Positions 18,740 to 28,975 of a DNA stretch of 64,000 bases are shown here, one piece after another. Made by a program: the position numbers and the translations under genes. This DNA is from Ariolimax columbianus (taxonomy: Eukaryota > Mollusca > Gastropoda > Stylommatophora > Arionidae). The notes under the pieces were generated by a model. It did no database searches. It worked only from the letters and a program-made list of their open reading frames with translations, and was not told where the DNA came from. Numbering within the stretch: the stretch's first letter is position 1; every line of letters begins with the position of its first letter. The stretch is taken from positions 68,813,859-68,877,858 of the forward strand of contig JAVGWX010000013.1 of assembly GCA_036924085.1 (NCBI GenBank), given 5' to 3'.

Positions 18740-19100
18740 ATCAAGATGCTGAGCAGCGCATGAGCTGCAGTTGTCAGCGACTCATAGCTGACTGCTAGCG
18801 TCAGGGCCAGCGAACTAGAGCTGACAAGACCCTTCTACACCTCCACACGGTGATCCTGGATAACAGGCTGCAACAGGCCAGACTGGCTAAGGAGAAGGAA
18901 TTAAAAAGGGAATGCTAACCCGGTACTGAAAAAAGGCTTGCTGAAGTCGGATATGTTGGACCGAAAGGTGCAAATATCGCAGTCAAGCTGTAAACTACGA
19001 CACAAAGCATTCCGTTATCTGGACTACATTCTGCTACTTAAGCCCTTTCAGTGTTTGGTAGTGAGAGATTGAGAATGAACGAAGCCAAGCCTAGCCATAT
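18740..19100 (+). repeat. Interspersed repeat family A copy
   Basis: It runs from AGCAGCGCATGAGCTGCAGT to GAACGAAGCCAAGCCTAGCC. The central GGACCGAAAGGTGCAAATAT and GTCAAGCTGTAAACTACGAC blocks are shared with copies at 28.3, 43.6, 57.8 and 62.2 kb. It lies just upstream of the RTE-like LINE. No tRNA-like head; the (AAGCC)n end suggests a retroposon tail. Confidence 0.75.
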
Positions 19101-19310
19101 ATCACTCCTAGAGTTTTCCTGTATACGGCAGCGCCACGTCCCGGCAACAACTTTGGCTGACCGGCTAAACTAGGTGAGCAAGCAGACGAAAGGGGAAGTC
19201 CACTCCTGACTAGTGCATACGGCTGTTCGCGGATTACGGCTGGTAAGCGGACAGAAACAACGTTCAGAAAGCAATGGCAAACTACTAAACGCAAACTTGC
19301 CAAGAACCTC
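19101..19310 (+). other. Probable 5' untranslated part of the RTE-like LINE
   Basis: It lies between the family A copy and the first codons of the LINE at 19311. No promoter element or repeat unit was recognised; the assignment rests on position only. Confidence 0.3.
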
Positions 19311-19604
19311 ATGACAGTCGATACACACAAAACTCAAAAATCTGATGGTGAGGATCTCAGGCCAGGCAGATCATCGACATCAACTGAGGCAGAGGACACT
19401 TTCAGAGCCAGTACTAGGAACAGAGATGACGACCAAGAGCCCGACTACATTACAATAGAAAACTCAGAAGCCGGACTGAAAGCTAGGTTAAGAATAGGGA
19501 CCTGGAACGTCAGGCGCCTATACCAGGGGAAGCTATTCATGGATGGGCAGGAGATGGAGAGAACCGAGATTGATAACATGGGAATATCAGAGCACAGATT
19601 GTCA

Positions 19605-19838
19605 GGTCAAGGACACTGTGTGTGCGCATCCGGGGGCAGGTCAAAGACACTGTGTGCGCATCCGGGGGCAGGTCAGGGACACTGTGTGTGCGCATCCGAG
19701 GGCAGGTCAAGGACACTGTGTGTGCGCATCCGAGGGCAGGTCAAGGACACTGTGTGTGCGCATCCGGGGACAGGTCAAAGACACTGTGTGTGCGCATCCG
19801 GAGGCAGATCAAGGACACTGTATGCGCATCCGGAGAGA
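19605..19838. repeat. 34-bp minisatellite, about 7 copies, in endonuclease codons
   Basis: The unit is GGTCAAGGACACTGTGTGTG plus CGCATCCGAGGGCA (34 bp, one 32-bp copy). It begins at the LINE codons for GQGHCVCASG and ends where the endonuclease frame continues into GETFIFSGRDK. The unit is a duplicated piece of the endonuclease gene; the period breaks the reading frame. Confidence 0.9.
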
Positions 19839-20159
19839 CCTTCATTTTCTCAGGGAGGGACAAAAGTGGTCAGAGCAGGGTCGGTTTCCTCCTGTCCAAG
19901 AGGACAGCACCTTCGCTGCTTGGGTGTAATATGCTAAACTACCGGGTAATTACGATTAGACTAAAAAGAAAAATAAAGAAACCTCACAGTAAAACAAGTG
20001 TACGCATCAACATCAACAGTAGATGGATGTGAAATTGAGGATTTCTATAACACCTTGCAAGACACAATGGACAAGACAGAGAGACGAGACACCCTGATCA
20101 TCATAGAGAATTTTAACGTGAAGGTTGGCGCAGAAAGAACAGCAGTGGTGGAAGCGTAA

Positions 20160-20530
20160 ATTAGAGCAAGGTAGACGCGCAGTCTGTGAGGCGCCATCTA
20201 AGCCGCTCCGCTAACCAAACAACCAATTGTTATAGCCACACGGTCCCCTTTCTAGCGACATATTCTCTGTGGTTGCGAGAATCCCTAGAATAATTTGAGT
20301 CGATTTTTGACTTGAATTTTGCCCGAGCAGCGATCGTTAAGCCTACTCTTTTCTATTTCCAACTGCTAAGGAATTTTTAACGTTCGCGCCACTGGAAACG
20401 GGTGTCTGATCTCACTACTCAGAGATCAGGGGAAATATTTACCGGATGATCCACGTGAAAAAAATCCCTCTGTCTCCATCAGGATTTGAACCCGCGATCT
20501 CCAGCACCGGAGGCAAACACCTTACTTCGA
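20160..20530 (-). mobile_element. tRNA-derived SINE, family S2, inside LINE endonuclease
   Basis: On the minus strand it resembles the plus-strand element at 25108-25560: GGGTCTCGAAGTAAGGTG head, box B-like CGCGGGTTCAAATCCTGATG, then GTAGTGAGATCAGACACCC-like and TTGGAAATAGAAAAGAGTAG blocks and the GGCGCC segment. It separates endonuclease codons ending GAERTAV (20150) from TLFKHHPRRLYTWT (20570). About 25 LINE residues are missing at the junction, so some host sequence was lost. Confidence 0.75.
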
Positions 20531-21746
20531 GACCCCTAATGAATGAATAAAAACCCCACCATTGTCAACACTCTATTTAAGCATCATCCGAGGCGATTAT
20601 ACACATGGACCTCCCCCGGTGGCAAACGCAGAAATCAGATTGATTACATCCTAGTACAACACAGAGGACGGTCCAATGTGCTGTCAACATAGACGCTTCA
20701 AGGAGCGGACTGCGATAAGGACCATGAATTGCTGACTGCTGTATTTACGATAAGACTACGACTGGCGAACACAGGTGCACGACCAATACGTTTCGATGTG
20801 CAAGCAATACCATATGAAAACAACGTCGAAATACAAAACAAATTTGTGACACTAATGACAACGCAAGAAAACATTTCAACTGAAGAATTGGTGTCACATG
20901 TGAGAGAAGCGCTCATCTCAACAGCTCAGGACATTATTCCTATGAACGTGAGTTAGAAACAGCTAAATTACGGAGGAGACACTGCGACTCGTAGAGGGAA
21001 GAAGAAAACTTAGACAGGCAGGAACAGAACGAAACACCGACAAATACAGAAATTGTACAAGAGAAATCAGAATAAAGGTTAGATAAGATAGGAAAACGTA
21101 CATAATGGATACATGTAACAAAATCGAGGAACTCCAGGGGCAGGGGAAGGAACGTGAAGCAATCAAGGAGATTAGATCTCTGACTAGAGAATTCTGGTCA
21201 TTTCTCCTGGCAATAAATGACAGAAACGGCGCAACTATGACAGAAAGCAAGGACATTCTAGAAAGATGGGTGAAATACTGTGGAGAGATGTACGGGAACA
21301 GCACAAAAAACGAAGACATGCTAACAAACAATGAAGAGGAAGAACCAGAACCCACATTTAGCGAAGTTCGAGCAGCGATTAAGACGCTGAAAAAAAGGGA
21401 AAACCCCAGGCTGCGAGGATATACCCGTTGAACTGATACAAGCGGGAGAAGAGGCAACCATCCGCATATGCCATGCAGTCTGTAATGAGATCTGGCGCAA
21501 CACAGAAAAGCCCAAAGCTTGGAAACGATCTGTGTACATCTTCATACCTAAGAAAGGGAATCTAACGTTATGTACAAACTATCGCACTATCGCCTTGATA
21601 AGCCACGCCAGCAAGATCTTATTGCGTATCATAATGAAAAGAATAGAAAGAAAGCTGGATTATGAAACGCATTAAGGTTTCAGACGTATAAAAGGCGCAA
21701 GAGAACATATCCTCAACATGAGAAATATCATTGAGAAAATCGGAGA

Positions 21747-21997
21747 CGGCGTGGGCTAGTGGTTAAGTGACACGGCTCACAACTAAAAGGTGCTGGGTTT
21801 GATCCCCATCACAGCACCGGCCGTTACCCAGGGGAAGCAAACCCTTAGAAAATGCAGGAGAAAGCAGGCCCTTACATAAAATGCTTGCTGGAGTCGGATG
21901 CACTGGGCCGACATGCGCAAAATAAAGACCGCAATGCAACGCACACCGCCTTGGGGAATAGAGAAATAAGGCGAACGCAACAAAACAAAACAAAAAT
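21747..21997 (+). mobile_element. tRNA-derived SINE, family S1, copy 2, in LINE RT
   Basis: Box A-like GTGGGCTAGTGGTTAAG and box B-like GGGTTTGATCCCC at tRNA spacing, then the S1 body (CACCGGCCGTTACCCA, AAACCCTTAGAAAATGCAGG) and tail (AACAAAACAAAACAAAAAT). The flanks GAGAAAATCGGAGA (21733-21746) and GAGAAAAGCAGAGA (21998-22011) match at 12 of 14 positions and are an aged TSD. RT codons MRNIIEKI and EFNTDLYTCFIDYTKAF resume on each side. Confidence 0.9.
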
Positions 21998-22920
21998 GAG
22001 AAAAGCAGAGAATTCAATACGGACCTGTATACCTGTTTTATAGACTACACCAAGGCCTTTGACTGCGTAACATATCAGCAAATGTGGAACATTATGAAAG
22101 ATATGGGCTTCCCAACACATCTGGTTCAACTAATAGAAACCCTCTACAGGGGGCAGGAAACAGCCGTCAGAATACATGGTGAAACCTCAGATTGGTTTGA
22201 GATATACAAGCGGGTCAGACAGGGCTGCATTCTTTCACCATATCTGTTCAATATATCTGCAGAAAACATCAGGCATGTAAGACAGGTTCAATTTCTACAG
22301 ACTTCGATCCTTTCACAATAGGAGGAAAGGAGATACCGAAATACGGTATGCAGAAATACGATATGCCGACGACACAGTTTTGCTGTCTAACAGTTCCAAG
22401 GGACTTGAACAAATAACTACATAATTCCAGAAACAAAGTGAAGCCCAGAATCTCTACCTGAATACAAAGAAAACAAAGATAATGACAACTGGTAAGACAA
22501 AACTCCAACCTAAAAATCGAGAAAGCTGGCGAAGAGATTGAAAAGGTTGCACATTTTGAATATATGGGATCAATACTGAACAACAATGGAGACTGTACAA
22601 AGGAAGGAAGGAGACGACTGACTATGGCAATGCAGAAGATAACGAGTATGCAGAAACTATGGCATAATACAAACAAGGAACTAAAACTACAGATCCTAAG
22701 AACATTCATTTTTCCTATGGCAACCTATGGATGTGAAACATGGACGATTACAAAAGTAATAAGAGCGAAGATATGTATTTTTGAGACACGGTGCTACAGA
22801 AAAGTCCTGAAAATCCGGTGAACAAAGAAAGAATGAAACATCTATATGGCAAGAACTGAATGTAGAAGACAATTGGCTCATAAATGACGAAATGAAATGA
22901 TAGAGAAAAAAACGACGAGA

Positions 22921-23309
22921 ATTGAAGAAAAGATAGCTGCCACGAGCATACCATTCCCCTTGCGTGTTCTCAACCCACTCTGGAGATCGCTGATAGGACG
23001 AGTAATCCGAGTTTGACATCATTTCTTCTGCCTGTGATCGATAGTCGTCTGACCGGTCAATAGTTTGTTGTATGCCAAGAGGGCAATTTTCGGAGCTTAA
23101 GGAATCAACATATCTTGTCAGATGAATATGTCAATTCTCTGGTAGATCTTCAGTGTTTTTTCTGTCATTTTTTGTATCTGTCCTAGTAGCTTTTCTTCTG
23201 ATCAAATTTGTAGTTATTTCTGTTTTTCTTTCATAAATAATTACCATCGTTTTGATACGTTGATTTCTACACTAGCTAACAGAGTCTGACAGCTGCAGGG
23301 TCATAAACT
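22921..23309. other. Unassigned stretch
   Basis: No motif recognised beyond the end of the RTE-like LINE; T-rich in parts. Confidence 0.3.
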
Positions 23310-24425
23310 GGAGGTGGTAGTGGAGATCTGATACTATTCTCATTTTGGAGTTCAAGGCAACGAAAGAGCTGATATCCTGGCTTTATATGCACAATTACGG
23401 GTACACTAGATATGTGTGCAGCAGAAATGGCGCCGAAACCGGCTGCGGGTCTACATTGCTCTGCTGTTTAAGTTTATTATGGATACCGCCAGATCACGTA
23501 TTTGCCTGGGATTCACACTAGAAGAGGGACACTTTTATTTACGGAAACGTGTTGTTGTATTCCGTTTGGACTGATTAATTCGTTCATTTCTTGTGTGTGA
23601 TTTATTCTATCCGATTATCCTGGTCTGGGCATCGGCTATATGAATACACTACGCTTAAACATGTGTCGTATTTTCACGGTCTAGTTCACACGGCTGTACT
23701 TCATGAGATTGGTGCCCTTCATCCTAGCTGCAAATAGTGTCGGTTTTGGTGTGTGAAATTTAGACAACTATAAAGGACTAGAATACAGTCCGGATAAGAT
23801 TCCCAACTCACTCACACGCTGAGTGATGTCCCTTCGACCCCTTGCAGTTATGGGAAAGGCACGCCCCTCAATGTTGGATGTCACATCCCAGCCACCACCC
23901 CCACTCGCCACCCTCCGCTACTTTGCGGGATACCTGTTTACGGGAAAGGCTTCAGGAGTAAGCCCTGAGAAAAATATGCTTCCTGTGATATCTCCAATCG
24001 TCTCGATAAAATCCTGCCACTGTCCAAGGATAGCTCAAGACCAGAGAATGAAGTTGACAAAAGGCGCAGTTCTTTCTCACTATAATCCAAATTACCGTGC
24101 AATTCACCCATTTCAGCGGATACTGCGAGAGGGAGGACTGTCTACACGGCTGAACAAAGAGAATGTTCTTCATCACTTGTGTTCGAAACACATCAGAAGG
24201 TATGGACAGGGATGACATCTTAAAGTCCCTCAATGACCGCCTGTTAGAATGTGACACCGAAGATCACTGATCGAACTAGGTTGCCAGGGTTTGACTGGGG
24301 CGCAAGAGAGGACGGAGCAGAGGTTTGTACAATCAGCGAGCTGCAGGAACCATCAGTTTTCACACCTTTCGCCATATAGATACTGATCACCTATGGTTAT
24401 TCCCTGAGTGCAGTGAAGTCGATTA
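23310..24425 (+). mobile_element. RNH-C LINE fragment split by repeat R
   Basis: Left part: plus codons near 23340 read HFGVQGNERADILALYAQL, an RNase H C-terminal G-V-Q-G-N-E-R-A-D motif. Right part from 24198: GMDRDDILKSLNDRLLECDT, then GRSRGLYNQRAAGTISFHTF and DHLWLFPECSEVDY. The same order is uninterrupted at 41.38-41.73 kb, so 23398-24195 is an insertion. Both parts carry stops. Confidence 0.7.
23398..24195 (+). repeat. Interspersed repeat R, copy 2
   Basis: About 800 bp, beginning near GTGCAGCAGAAATGGCGCCG and ending near GTTCGAAACACATCAGAAGG. It matches the 15.2-16.3 kb copy in inverse orientation. Its left end shares GGCTGCGGGTCTAC with SINE family S2. No coding sequence, clear terminal inverted repeat or TSD was found. 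Confidence 0.6.
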
Positions 24426-25107
24426 TTAGGAACAAAATAGAACATCACTTGTACACTTTACAGAACTTTTACACTTTAACAGAACTTTTACACTATAACT
24501 TAACTTCAAATAAACTTGTACACTTTAACAGAACGTGTACACTTTAACAGAACTTGTACACTATAACTGAACTTTAAATGAACTTGTACACTTTAACAGA
24601 ACGTGTACACTTTAACAGAACTTGTACACTTTAACAGAACTTGTTCGCTATAACAGAACTTGTACGCTATAGTAGAACTTGTACGCTATAACAGAACGTG
24701 TACACTATAACAGAACTTGTACGCAATAACAGAACGTGTACACTATAACAGAACGTGTACACTATAACAGAACGTGTACACTATAACAGAACGTGTACGG
24801 CATAACAGAACGTGTACGCCATAACAGAATTTGTACGCCATAACAGAACTTGTACGCTATAACAGAACGTGTACGCTATAACAGAGCTTGTACGCTATAA
24901 CAGAACTTGTACGCTATAACAGAACGTGTACGCTATAACAGAACGTGTACGCTATAACAGAACGTGTACGCTATAACAGAACTTGTACACTATAACAGAA
25001 CTTGTACGCCATAACAGAACTTTACGCTATAACAGAACTTGTACAATATAACAGAACTTGTACACTATAACAGAACTTGTACACTATAACAGAACTCGTT
25101 CGCTATT
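24426..25107. repeat. 19-bp satellite, about 35 copies
   Basis: The unit is TATAACAGAACTTGTACGC (19 bp), with TTTAACAGAACTTGTACAC in the left part. Variants CTTGTAC and CGTGTAC form blocks. It starts just after the LINE RNH-C 3' end and stops where the S2 SINE begins. Confidence 0.95.
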
Positions 25108-25560
25108 AGGGGGACTCGGTGGTCGCGAGGTAAAGTGTCTGTTTCGGGTGCCGGAAGTCGCGGGTTCAAATTACGGTGGAGACCGAAATTTGTTACACGT
25201 TGATCTTCTGGTAAAAATGCCACTGATCTCTGGGTAGTGAGATCGATCTCCCGTGTTCAGTGTCGAGCACGTTAAAAATCCCTTTGTAGTTGGAAATAGA
25301 AAAGAGTAGGCTTAACAGCCGCTGCCCCGACAAAATTCACGTTAAAAATCTGCCCAATTTAGTTGTATCTTCCCCCAGGTGGTTTGTTAAGAGCAGCTAT
25401 AGATGGCGCCTAACTGGCTGCGGGTCTACTTAGCTTTAGTGTTTGAGTCTGCTAAGATGGACTCGTATGTCGGTTAAACCACCCTCCAAGAAACTGGTTT
25501 TATACAGACTCTATAGAGTCGTCTAAATCAGTATAAAGACGTTAATTTAAGTTAGATAAA
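25108..25560 (+). mobile_element. tRNA-derived SINE, family S2, with CR1-like LINE tail
   Basis: tRNA-like head (GGACTCGGTGGTCGCGAGGT, box B-like GCGGGTTCAAATTACGG), body with TGATCTCTGGGTAGTGAGAT and GTTGGAAATAGAAAAGAGTA, then ATGGCGCCTAACTGGCTGCG. The last ~60 bp (TATACAGACTCTATAGAGTC, TCTAAATCAGTATAAAGACG) match the 3' end of the CR1-like LINE at 44.82-44.87 kb. That is the expected signature of a SINE mobilised by a partner LINE through a shared 3' end. Confidence 0.85.
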
Positions 25561-25574
25561 GAGCATGAAATTTG

Positions 25575-26490
25575 CCGGTCAGATAGGAAGCACATCTCTC
25601 TAGCGTCTGATGGAAAGCACATCTCTCTAGCGTCTGATGGAAAGCACATCTCTCTAGCGACTGATGGAAAGCACATCTCTCTAGCGACTGATGGAAAGCA
25701 CATCTCTCTAGCGACTGATGGTAAACGCATCTCTCTAGCGACTGATGGTAAGCACATCTCTCTAGCGACTGATGGACAGCACATCTCTCTAGCGACTGAT
25801 GGAAAGCACATCTCTCTAGCGTCTGATGGAAAGCACATCTCTCTAGCGACTGATGGAAAGCACATCTCTCTAGCGTCTGATGGAAAGCACATCTCTCTAG
25901 CGACTGATGGAAAGCACATCTCTCTAGCGACTGATGGTAAGCACATCTCTCTAGCGACTGATGGTAAGCACATCTCTCTAGCGACTGATGGTAAACGCAT
26001 CTCTCTAGCGACTGATGGTAAGCACATCTCTCTAGCGACTGATGGACAGCACATCTCTCTAGCGACTGATGGAAAGCACATCTCTCTAGCGTCTGATGGA
26101 AAGCACATCTCTCTAGCGACTGATGGTAAGCACATCTCTCTAGCGACTGATGGAAAGCACATCTCTCTAGCGACTGATGGAAAGCACATCTCTCTAGCGA
26201 CTGAGGGAAAGCACATCTCTCTAGCGACTGATGGTAAGCACATCTCTCTAGCGACTGATGGAAAGCACCTCTCTAGCGACTGATGGAAAGCACATCTCTC
26301 TAGCGACTGATGGAAAGCACATTTATCTACCGACTGATGGAAAGCACATCTCTCTGGCGACTGATGGTAAGCACATCTCTTTAGCGACTGATGGTAAGCA
26401 CATCTCTCTAGCGACTGATGGTAAGCACATCTCTCTACCGACTGATGGAACGCACATCTCTCTAGCCACTGATGGTAAGCTCTTAGACCA
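25575..26490. repeat. 27-bp satellite, about 34 copies
   Basis: The unit is GCACATCTCTCTAGCGACTG plus ATGGAAA (27 bp, 9 codons), with GTAA/GAAA and GTCTGATGG variants. On the minus strand each unit reads MCFPSVARE, giving a long open frame that is an artefact. The array abuts a degenerate zinc-finger LINE end at about 26491-26610. Confidence 0.95.
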
Positions 26491-26610
26491 TCGTAATCGA
26501 TGATGTCCCTTTGTCCACACTCACTGTTCTCATGTGTTCGAAGATGGCTAAATAAGCCAATCAGAGGCCTAAACTGTCTCTGCACTTAGCACAGGGAGAT
26601 AGGACACCCC
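26491..26610 (-). pseudogene. Degenerate C2H2 finger, probable LINE C-terminus
   Basis: Minus strand: CAKC in one frame, then after a one-base shift RQFRPLIGLFSHLRTHE. Corrected for the shift the spacing is C-x2-C-x12-H-x3-H, a C2H2 finger of the R-I-G-L-x-S-H-x-R-T-H type found at LINE C-termini. No further coding sequence is recognisable, and the 27-bp array starts about 50 bp downstream in its sense. Confidence 0.5.
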
Positions 26611-27096
26611 CTTCCACAGGGATGGAAGATGTTTTGTACACTATCCTGTATTGTGCGATTGTTCCATGCGCCATATATCAAAGGCACTATTATTGTGATT
26701 TTCATAGTAGACATTGGTGTTTTCCAGAGTGGTCCGGCGGGGTCTTTGTGTATGACAAAGACAATAATAGTTTCACTGTTCCACAGACAGCATATCGTCT
26801 GAGGCGACTAACTGTGTGACATAGCATTGTTGTTGTTGTTGTTTACGAATTCCCACAATGAGTAGGTTATTCCTTTGCGTGCCCTAAAAAGGGATTGAGT
26901 GGCGGGTTGCAGTAGCTTTCCTCATATCCCGAGCGTGCTGGTGAAGGTGGACCGGGGTCCTCCAGTCGGTTGTGCTATGCTTGGCTTCTTTTGCGTGTCG
27001 CTCACTACCATGGGGATTACGTCGAACCTCACCTTGTTAGCCGGACTGTCGTTGTCGACAACAGTCCGTTTCCAGAACGACCAGCGAGGTGGTCAA
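26611..27096. other. Mostly unassigned; includes a dispersed GTATGACAAAGACAA repeat
   Basis: The piece at about 26735-26825 (TGTGTATGACAAAGACAATA through GAGGCGACTAACTGTGTGAC) matches 28455-28535. A (GTT)n run lies near 26830. The rest has no recognisable feature. Confidence 0.4.
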
Positions 27097-27375
27097 GGTG
27101 AGGGTCTTGGCCAGTATATTTCTCCTGACCCTGACTAACATTCTCTGATCAGTGTGTTTTGCCTGGCCAGACGTTAATCTCATCGTCCCGTCAGGTGAGG
27201 TGTCTTGGTCAGTATATTTCTCCTGACCCTGACTAACATTCTCTGATCAGTGTGTTTTGCCTGGCCAGACGTTAGTCTCATCGTCCCGTCAGGTGAGGGT
27301 CTTGGCCAGTATATTTCTCCTGACCCTGGTTAACATTCTCTGATCAGTGTGTTTTGCCTATCCAGCCTCATTGTC
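27097..27375 (-). repeat. 97-98-bp array containing the 38-bp satellite core
   Basis: About 2.8 units starting GGTGAGG at 27097, 27194 and 27292. Each includes CCTGACCCTGACTAACATTC plus TCTGATCAGTGTGTTTTGCC, the reverse complement of the 38-bp satellite core (GTTAGTCAGGGTCAG, CTGATCAG) from 6.6-7.2 and 42.4-42.8 kb, extended by a unique ~58-bp segment. Confidence 0.8.
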
Positions 27376-27394
27376 CATGTAGTATGGCATCACA

Positions 27395-27580
27395 CCTGCC
27401 ATGGTTGGGTGGTTAGTTAAGAGAAGCATAGAAGGCGTCTAAAAGGCTGCGAATCTACTTTGCTCTAGTGTTTTCAGTCTATTAAGGTGATCTCGCACAT
27501 CGGGTAACTGTCCCCAGGAAACTGGTTGCATACAGACCGTACTGAGTATTCTAAACCAGTATAAAGATGTTAGGTTCAGA
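27395..27580 (+). mobile_element. SINE S2, 3' half
   Basis: Blocks AAGGCTGCGAATCTACTTTG, CTCTAGTGTTTTCAGTCTA and the LINE-shared tail TTCTAAACCAGTATAAAGAT match the 3' half of the 25108-25560 element. The tRNA-like head is absent, so it is 5'-truncated. Confidence 0.65.
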
Positions 27581-27584
27581 GGGG

Positions 27585-27890
27585 CGCGTTAGCTCAGTTC
27601 ATAGCGATCAACTCGCTATATTCTCTGGTAACAGTGTGCCTCGGTTCGAATCGCGTCCGTAGACTAAACAAATTTGAGTAGGGATTTTAATCTGGGACGG
27701 CTTTTTAAGTCAACCCAGCTGTAAATGGATACCTGACGCATGAGTTAGGAAATGCAAAAACCGCAAGGAAGGGCACTGATCACCTCACCTCTCACAGGCT
27801 GCGGATAAGTACAATGGAGTCTTCAAAAAAACTGTCATTTCCAATCAGTGGTTAATTCTGCTGAATTTCCACTTTCCACTTTAGACTATA
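27585..27890 (+). mobile_element. tRNA-derived SINE, family S3, with central domain
   Basis: Head GGGGCGCGTTAGCTCAGTTC (box A) and CTCGGTTCGAATCGCG (box B) at tRNA spacing. The central block GTCAACCCAGCTGTAAATGG plus TACCTGACGC corresponds to that in family S4 (8186-8468, minus) and the fragment at 40645-40800. The tRNA part looks more intact than in S1/S2, but it continues directly into the SINE body, so it is not a free tRNA gene. Confidence 0.8.
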
Positions 27891-27899
27891 CTTAAAGAA

Positions 27900-28090
27900 A
27901 GTGAAAACAAAACAAAGTTACTTGCGCATTAATTGTATTATAGCGAAGGAGTGTTGCAAATGTCAGCCTCGCTCTCTTGTCTTCAACTACTCACGTTCAG
28001 TGGCAAGACATGGTCAAGACGATTGATAGCAGAAGAGGATGCAGATTTTTCTGTGGGTTTTCTCCCGAATCCTTTTCAACGATAAGTATA
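27900..28090 (-). repeat. Interspersed repeat R, partial copy 3
   Basis: The stretch GTCAAGACGATTGATAGCAG through GATTTTTCTGTGGGTTTTCT and CCGAATCCTTTTCA resembles 15420-15490 (GAGACGATTGGAGAAAGCAC, GATTTTTCTACAGGGTTTAC). Only this part of R is present. Confidence 0.5.
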
Positions 28091-28329
28091 CAACAAGACA
28101 GTTGAGGCAGATATGGAGCAGCTGACGTCACAAGCGTCTACATGATGATGACGTGCTGGTGCATACATAATTCGGCAACTACTTTTTCTTCCCAGGTCAG
28201 TTAGCTCATCACCGTTCCCCCAGCTGTAATTCTGTAATTCTACACCCGGTTTTGCTTTGAGTTCATTTCTTTTTAATTTCTTTTCTTCGTCTTCGTTCTT
28301 TCTCAAATTACCGCTACCCACCCATAAGA

Positions 28330-28660
28330 GGGCTTTGCGAGTAGCAGAATGCGGTCCGGAGAACGGAATGTGTTCTGTCGTAGTTTACAGCTTGGCTGTG
28401 ATATTTGCACCTTTGGGTCCGACACATCCGATACGTCCCGAGTGGTTAGCCGAGGCCTATGTGTATGACAAGGACAAGAATAGCACCACTGCCATACACA
28501 TAGTTCATGTCGTAAGAGGCGACTAACTGTGTGACATGCCATAACACCGGCCATGTTTAGATGGCTTGTTAAGATTGTGGCTAACAGGCTGCCGGTCTAC
28601 TTTGCTCTAGTGTTTGAGTTAATTAATATGGATTCGCACATCAGTTAACCACCCTCCATA
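28330..28660. repeat. Mosaic: family A fragment (minus), dispersed motif, S2 fragment
   Basis: 28335-28440 matches family A in reverse (GTCGTAGTTTACAGCTTGGC, ATATTTGCACCTTTGGGTCC). 28445-28545 holds the GTGTATGACAAGGACAAGAA to GTCGTAAGAGGCGACTAACT motif shared with 26.74 kb. 28546-28660 carries the S2 block CAGGCTGCCGGTCTACTTTG. The junctions show no TSDs. Confidence 0.55.
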
Positions 28661-28784
28661 GGAGAGTAATAAGCTGCTCGAGCCTAGCCCGCTAAGCAGG
28701 ACATCCTCCCCCTGGCTACATCCACCTCACATCACAGATGGGACATGCACATGGTTAGCTTATGCCCCTGTAGAAGTACGGGTC

Positions 28785-28975
28785 GGTTTCGGTCGTTAAT
28801 TCTCTTTTCACTCCAACATTTTGACAAAACCTCCAAATTGTATTCCTTCTATTTCCAAGAAATGCGACCCAATCTTCTATATACCCACATTTCGAAGTCT
28901 TCAATACACTCGTTTCTTATTTGCTATTCATTGTCTCATTTCTGTGCCATAAAGTAGTGACAAGTTTACATTACA
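28785..28975 (-). mobile_element. LINE RT C-terminal fragment
   Basis: Minus codons, allowing frameshifts, give EDFEMWVYRRLGRISWK, matching the LINE block A-F-E-M-W-C/V-Y-R-R-M-L-R-I-S-W. Flanking residues are weak. It is a relative of the fragment at 1-64. Confidence 0.5.

Larger units (their letters stand above)
19311..22920 (+). mobile_element. Nearly full-length RTE-like LINE (endonuclease + RT), decayed
   Basis: The plus frame from 19311 leads into the APE-type endonuclease: RLRIGTWNVRRLYQGKLF, then IDNMGISEHRL, a 34-bp array, GRDKSGQSRVGFLLSKRTAP, DTLIIIENFNVKVGAE, (SINE insertion), RRNQIDYILVQHRGR and GADCDKDHELL. These cover the GTWNVR, GDFN-like, DYI and SDH-like catalytic regions. 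RT follows: EIWRNTEKPKAWKRSVYIFI, ALISHASKILLRIIMKRIER, CFIDYTKAFDCV (motif A), RQGCILSPYLFN (motif B), RYADDTVLL (motif C). The C-terminus has GDCTKEGRRRLTMAM, TYGCETWTITK and TRCYRKVLKI. Several frameshifts and stops plus two SINEs make it dead. Clade (RTE-like) inferred from domain order and wording. Confidence 0.85.

Noticed and set aside
25542..26585. 347-codon Cys-rich minus frame
   Set aside because: Apart from the first ~35 residues (degenerate zinc finger) it is a 9-residue iteration of the 27-bp satellite.
27585..27665. Possible tRNA gene (box A and box B present)
   Set aside because: The tRNA-like part runs directly into a SINE body with a conserved central domain, and a cloverleaf acceptor stem is not evident. 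The same reasoning applies at 3837, 8400, 21747, 25108 and 54940.
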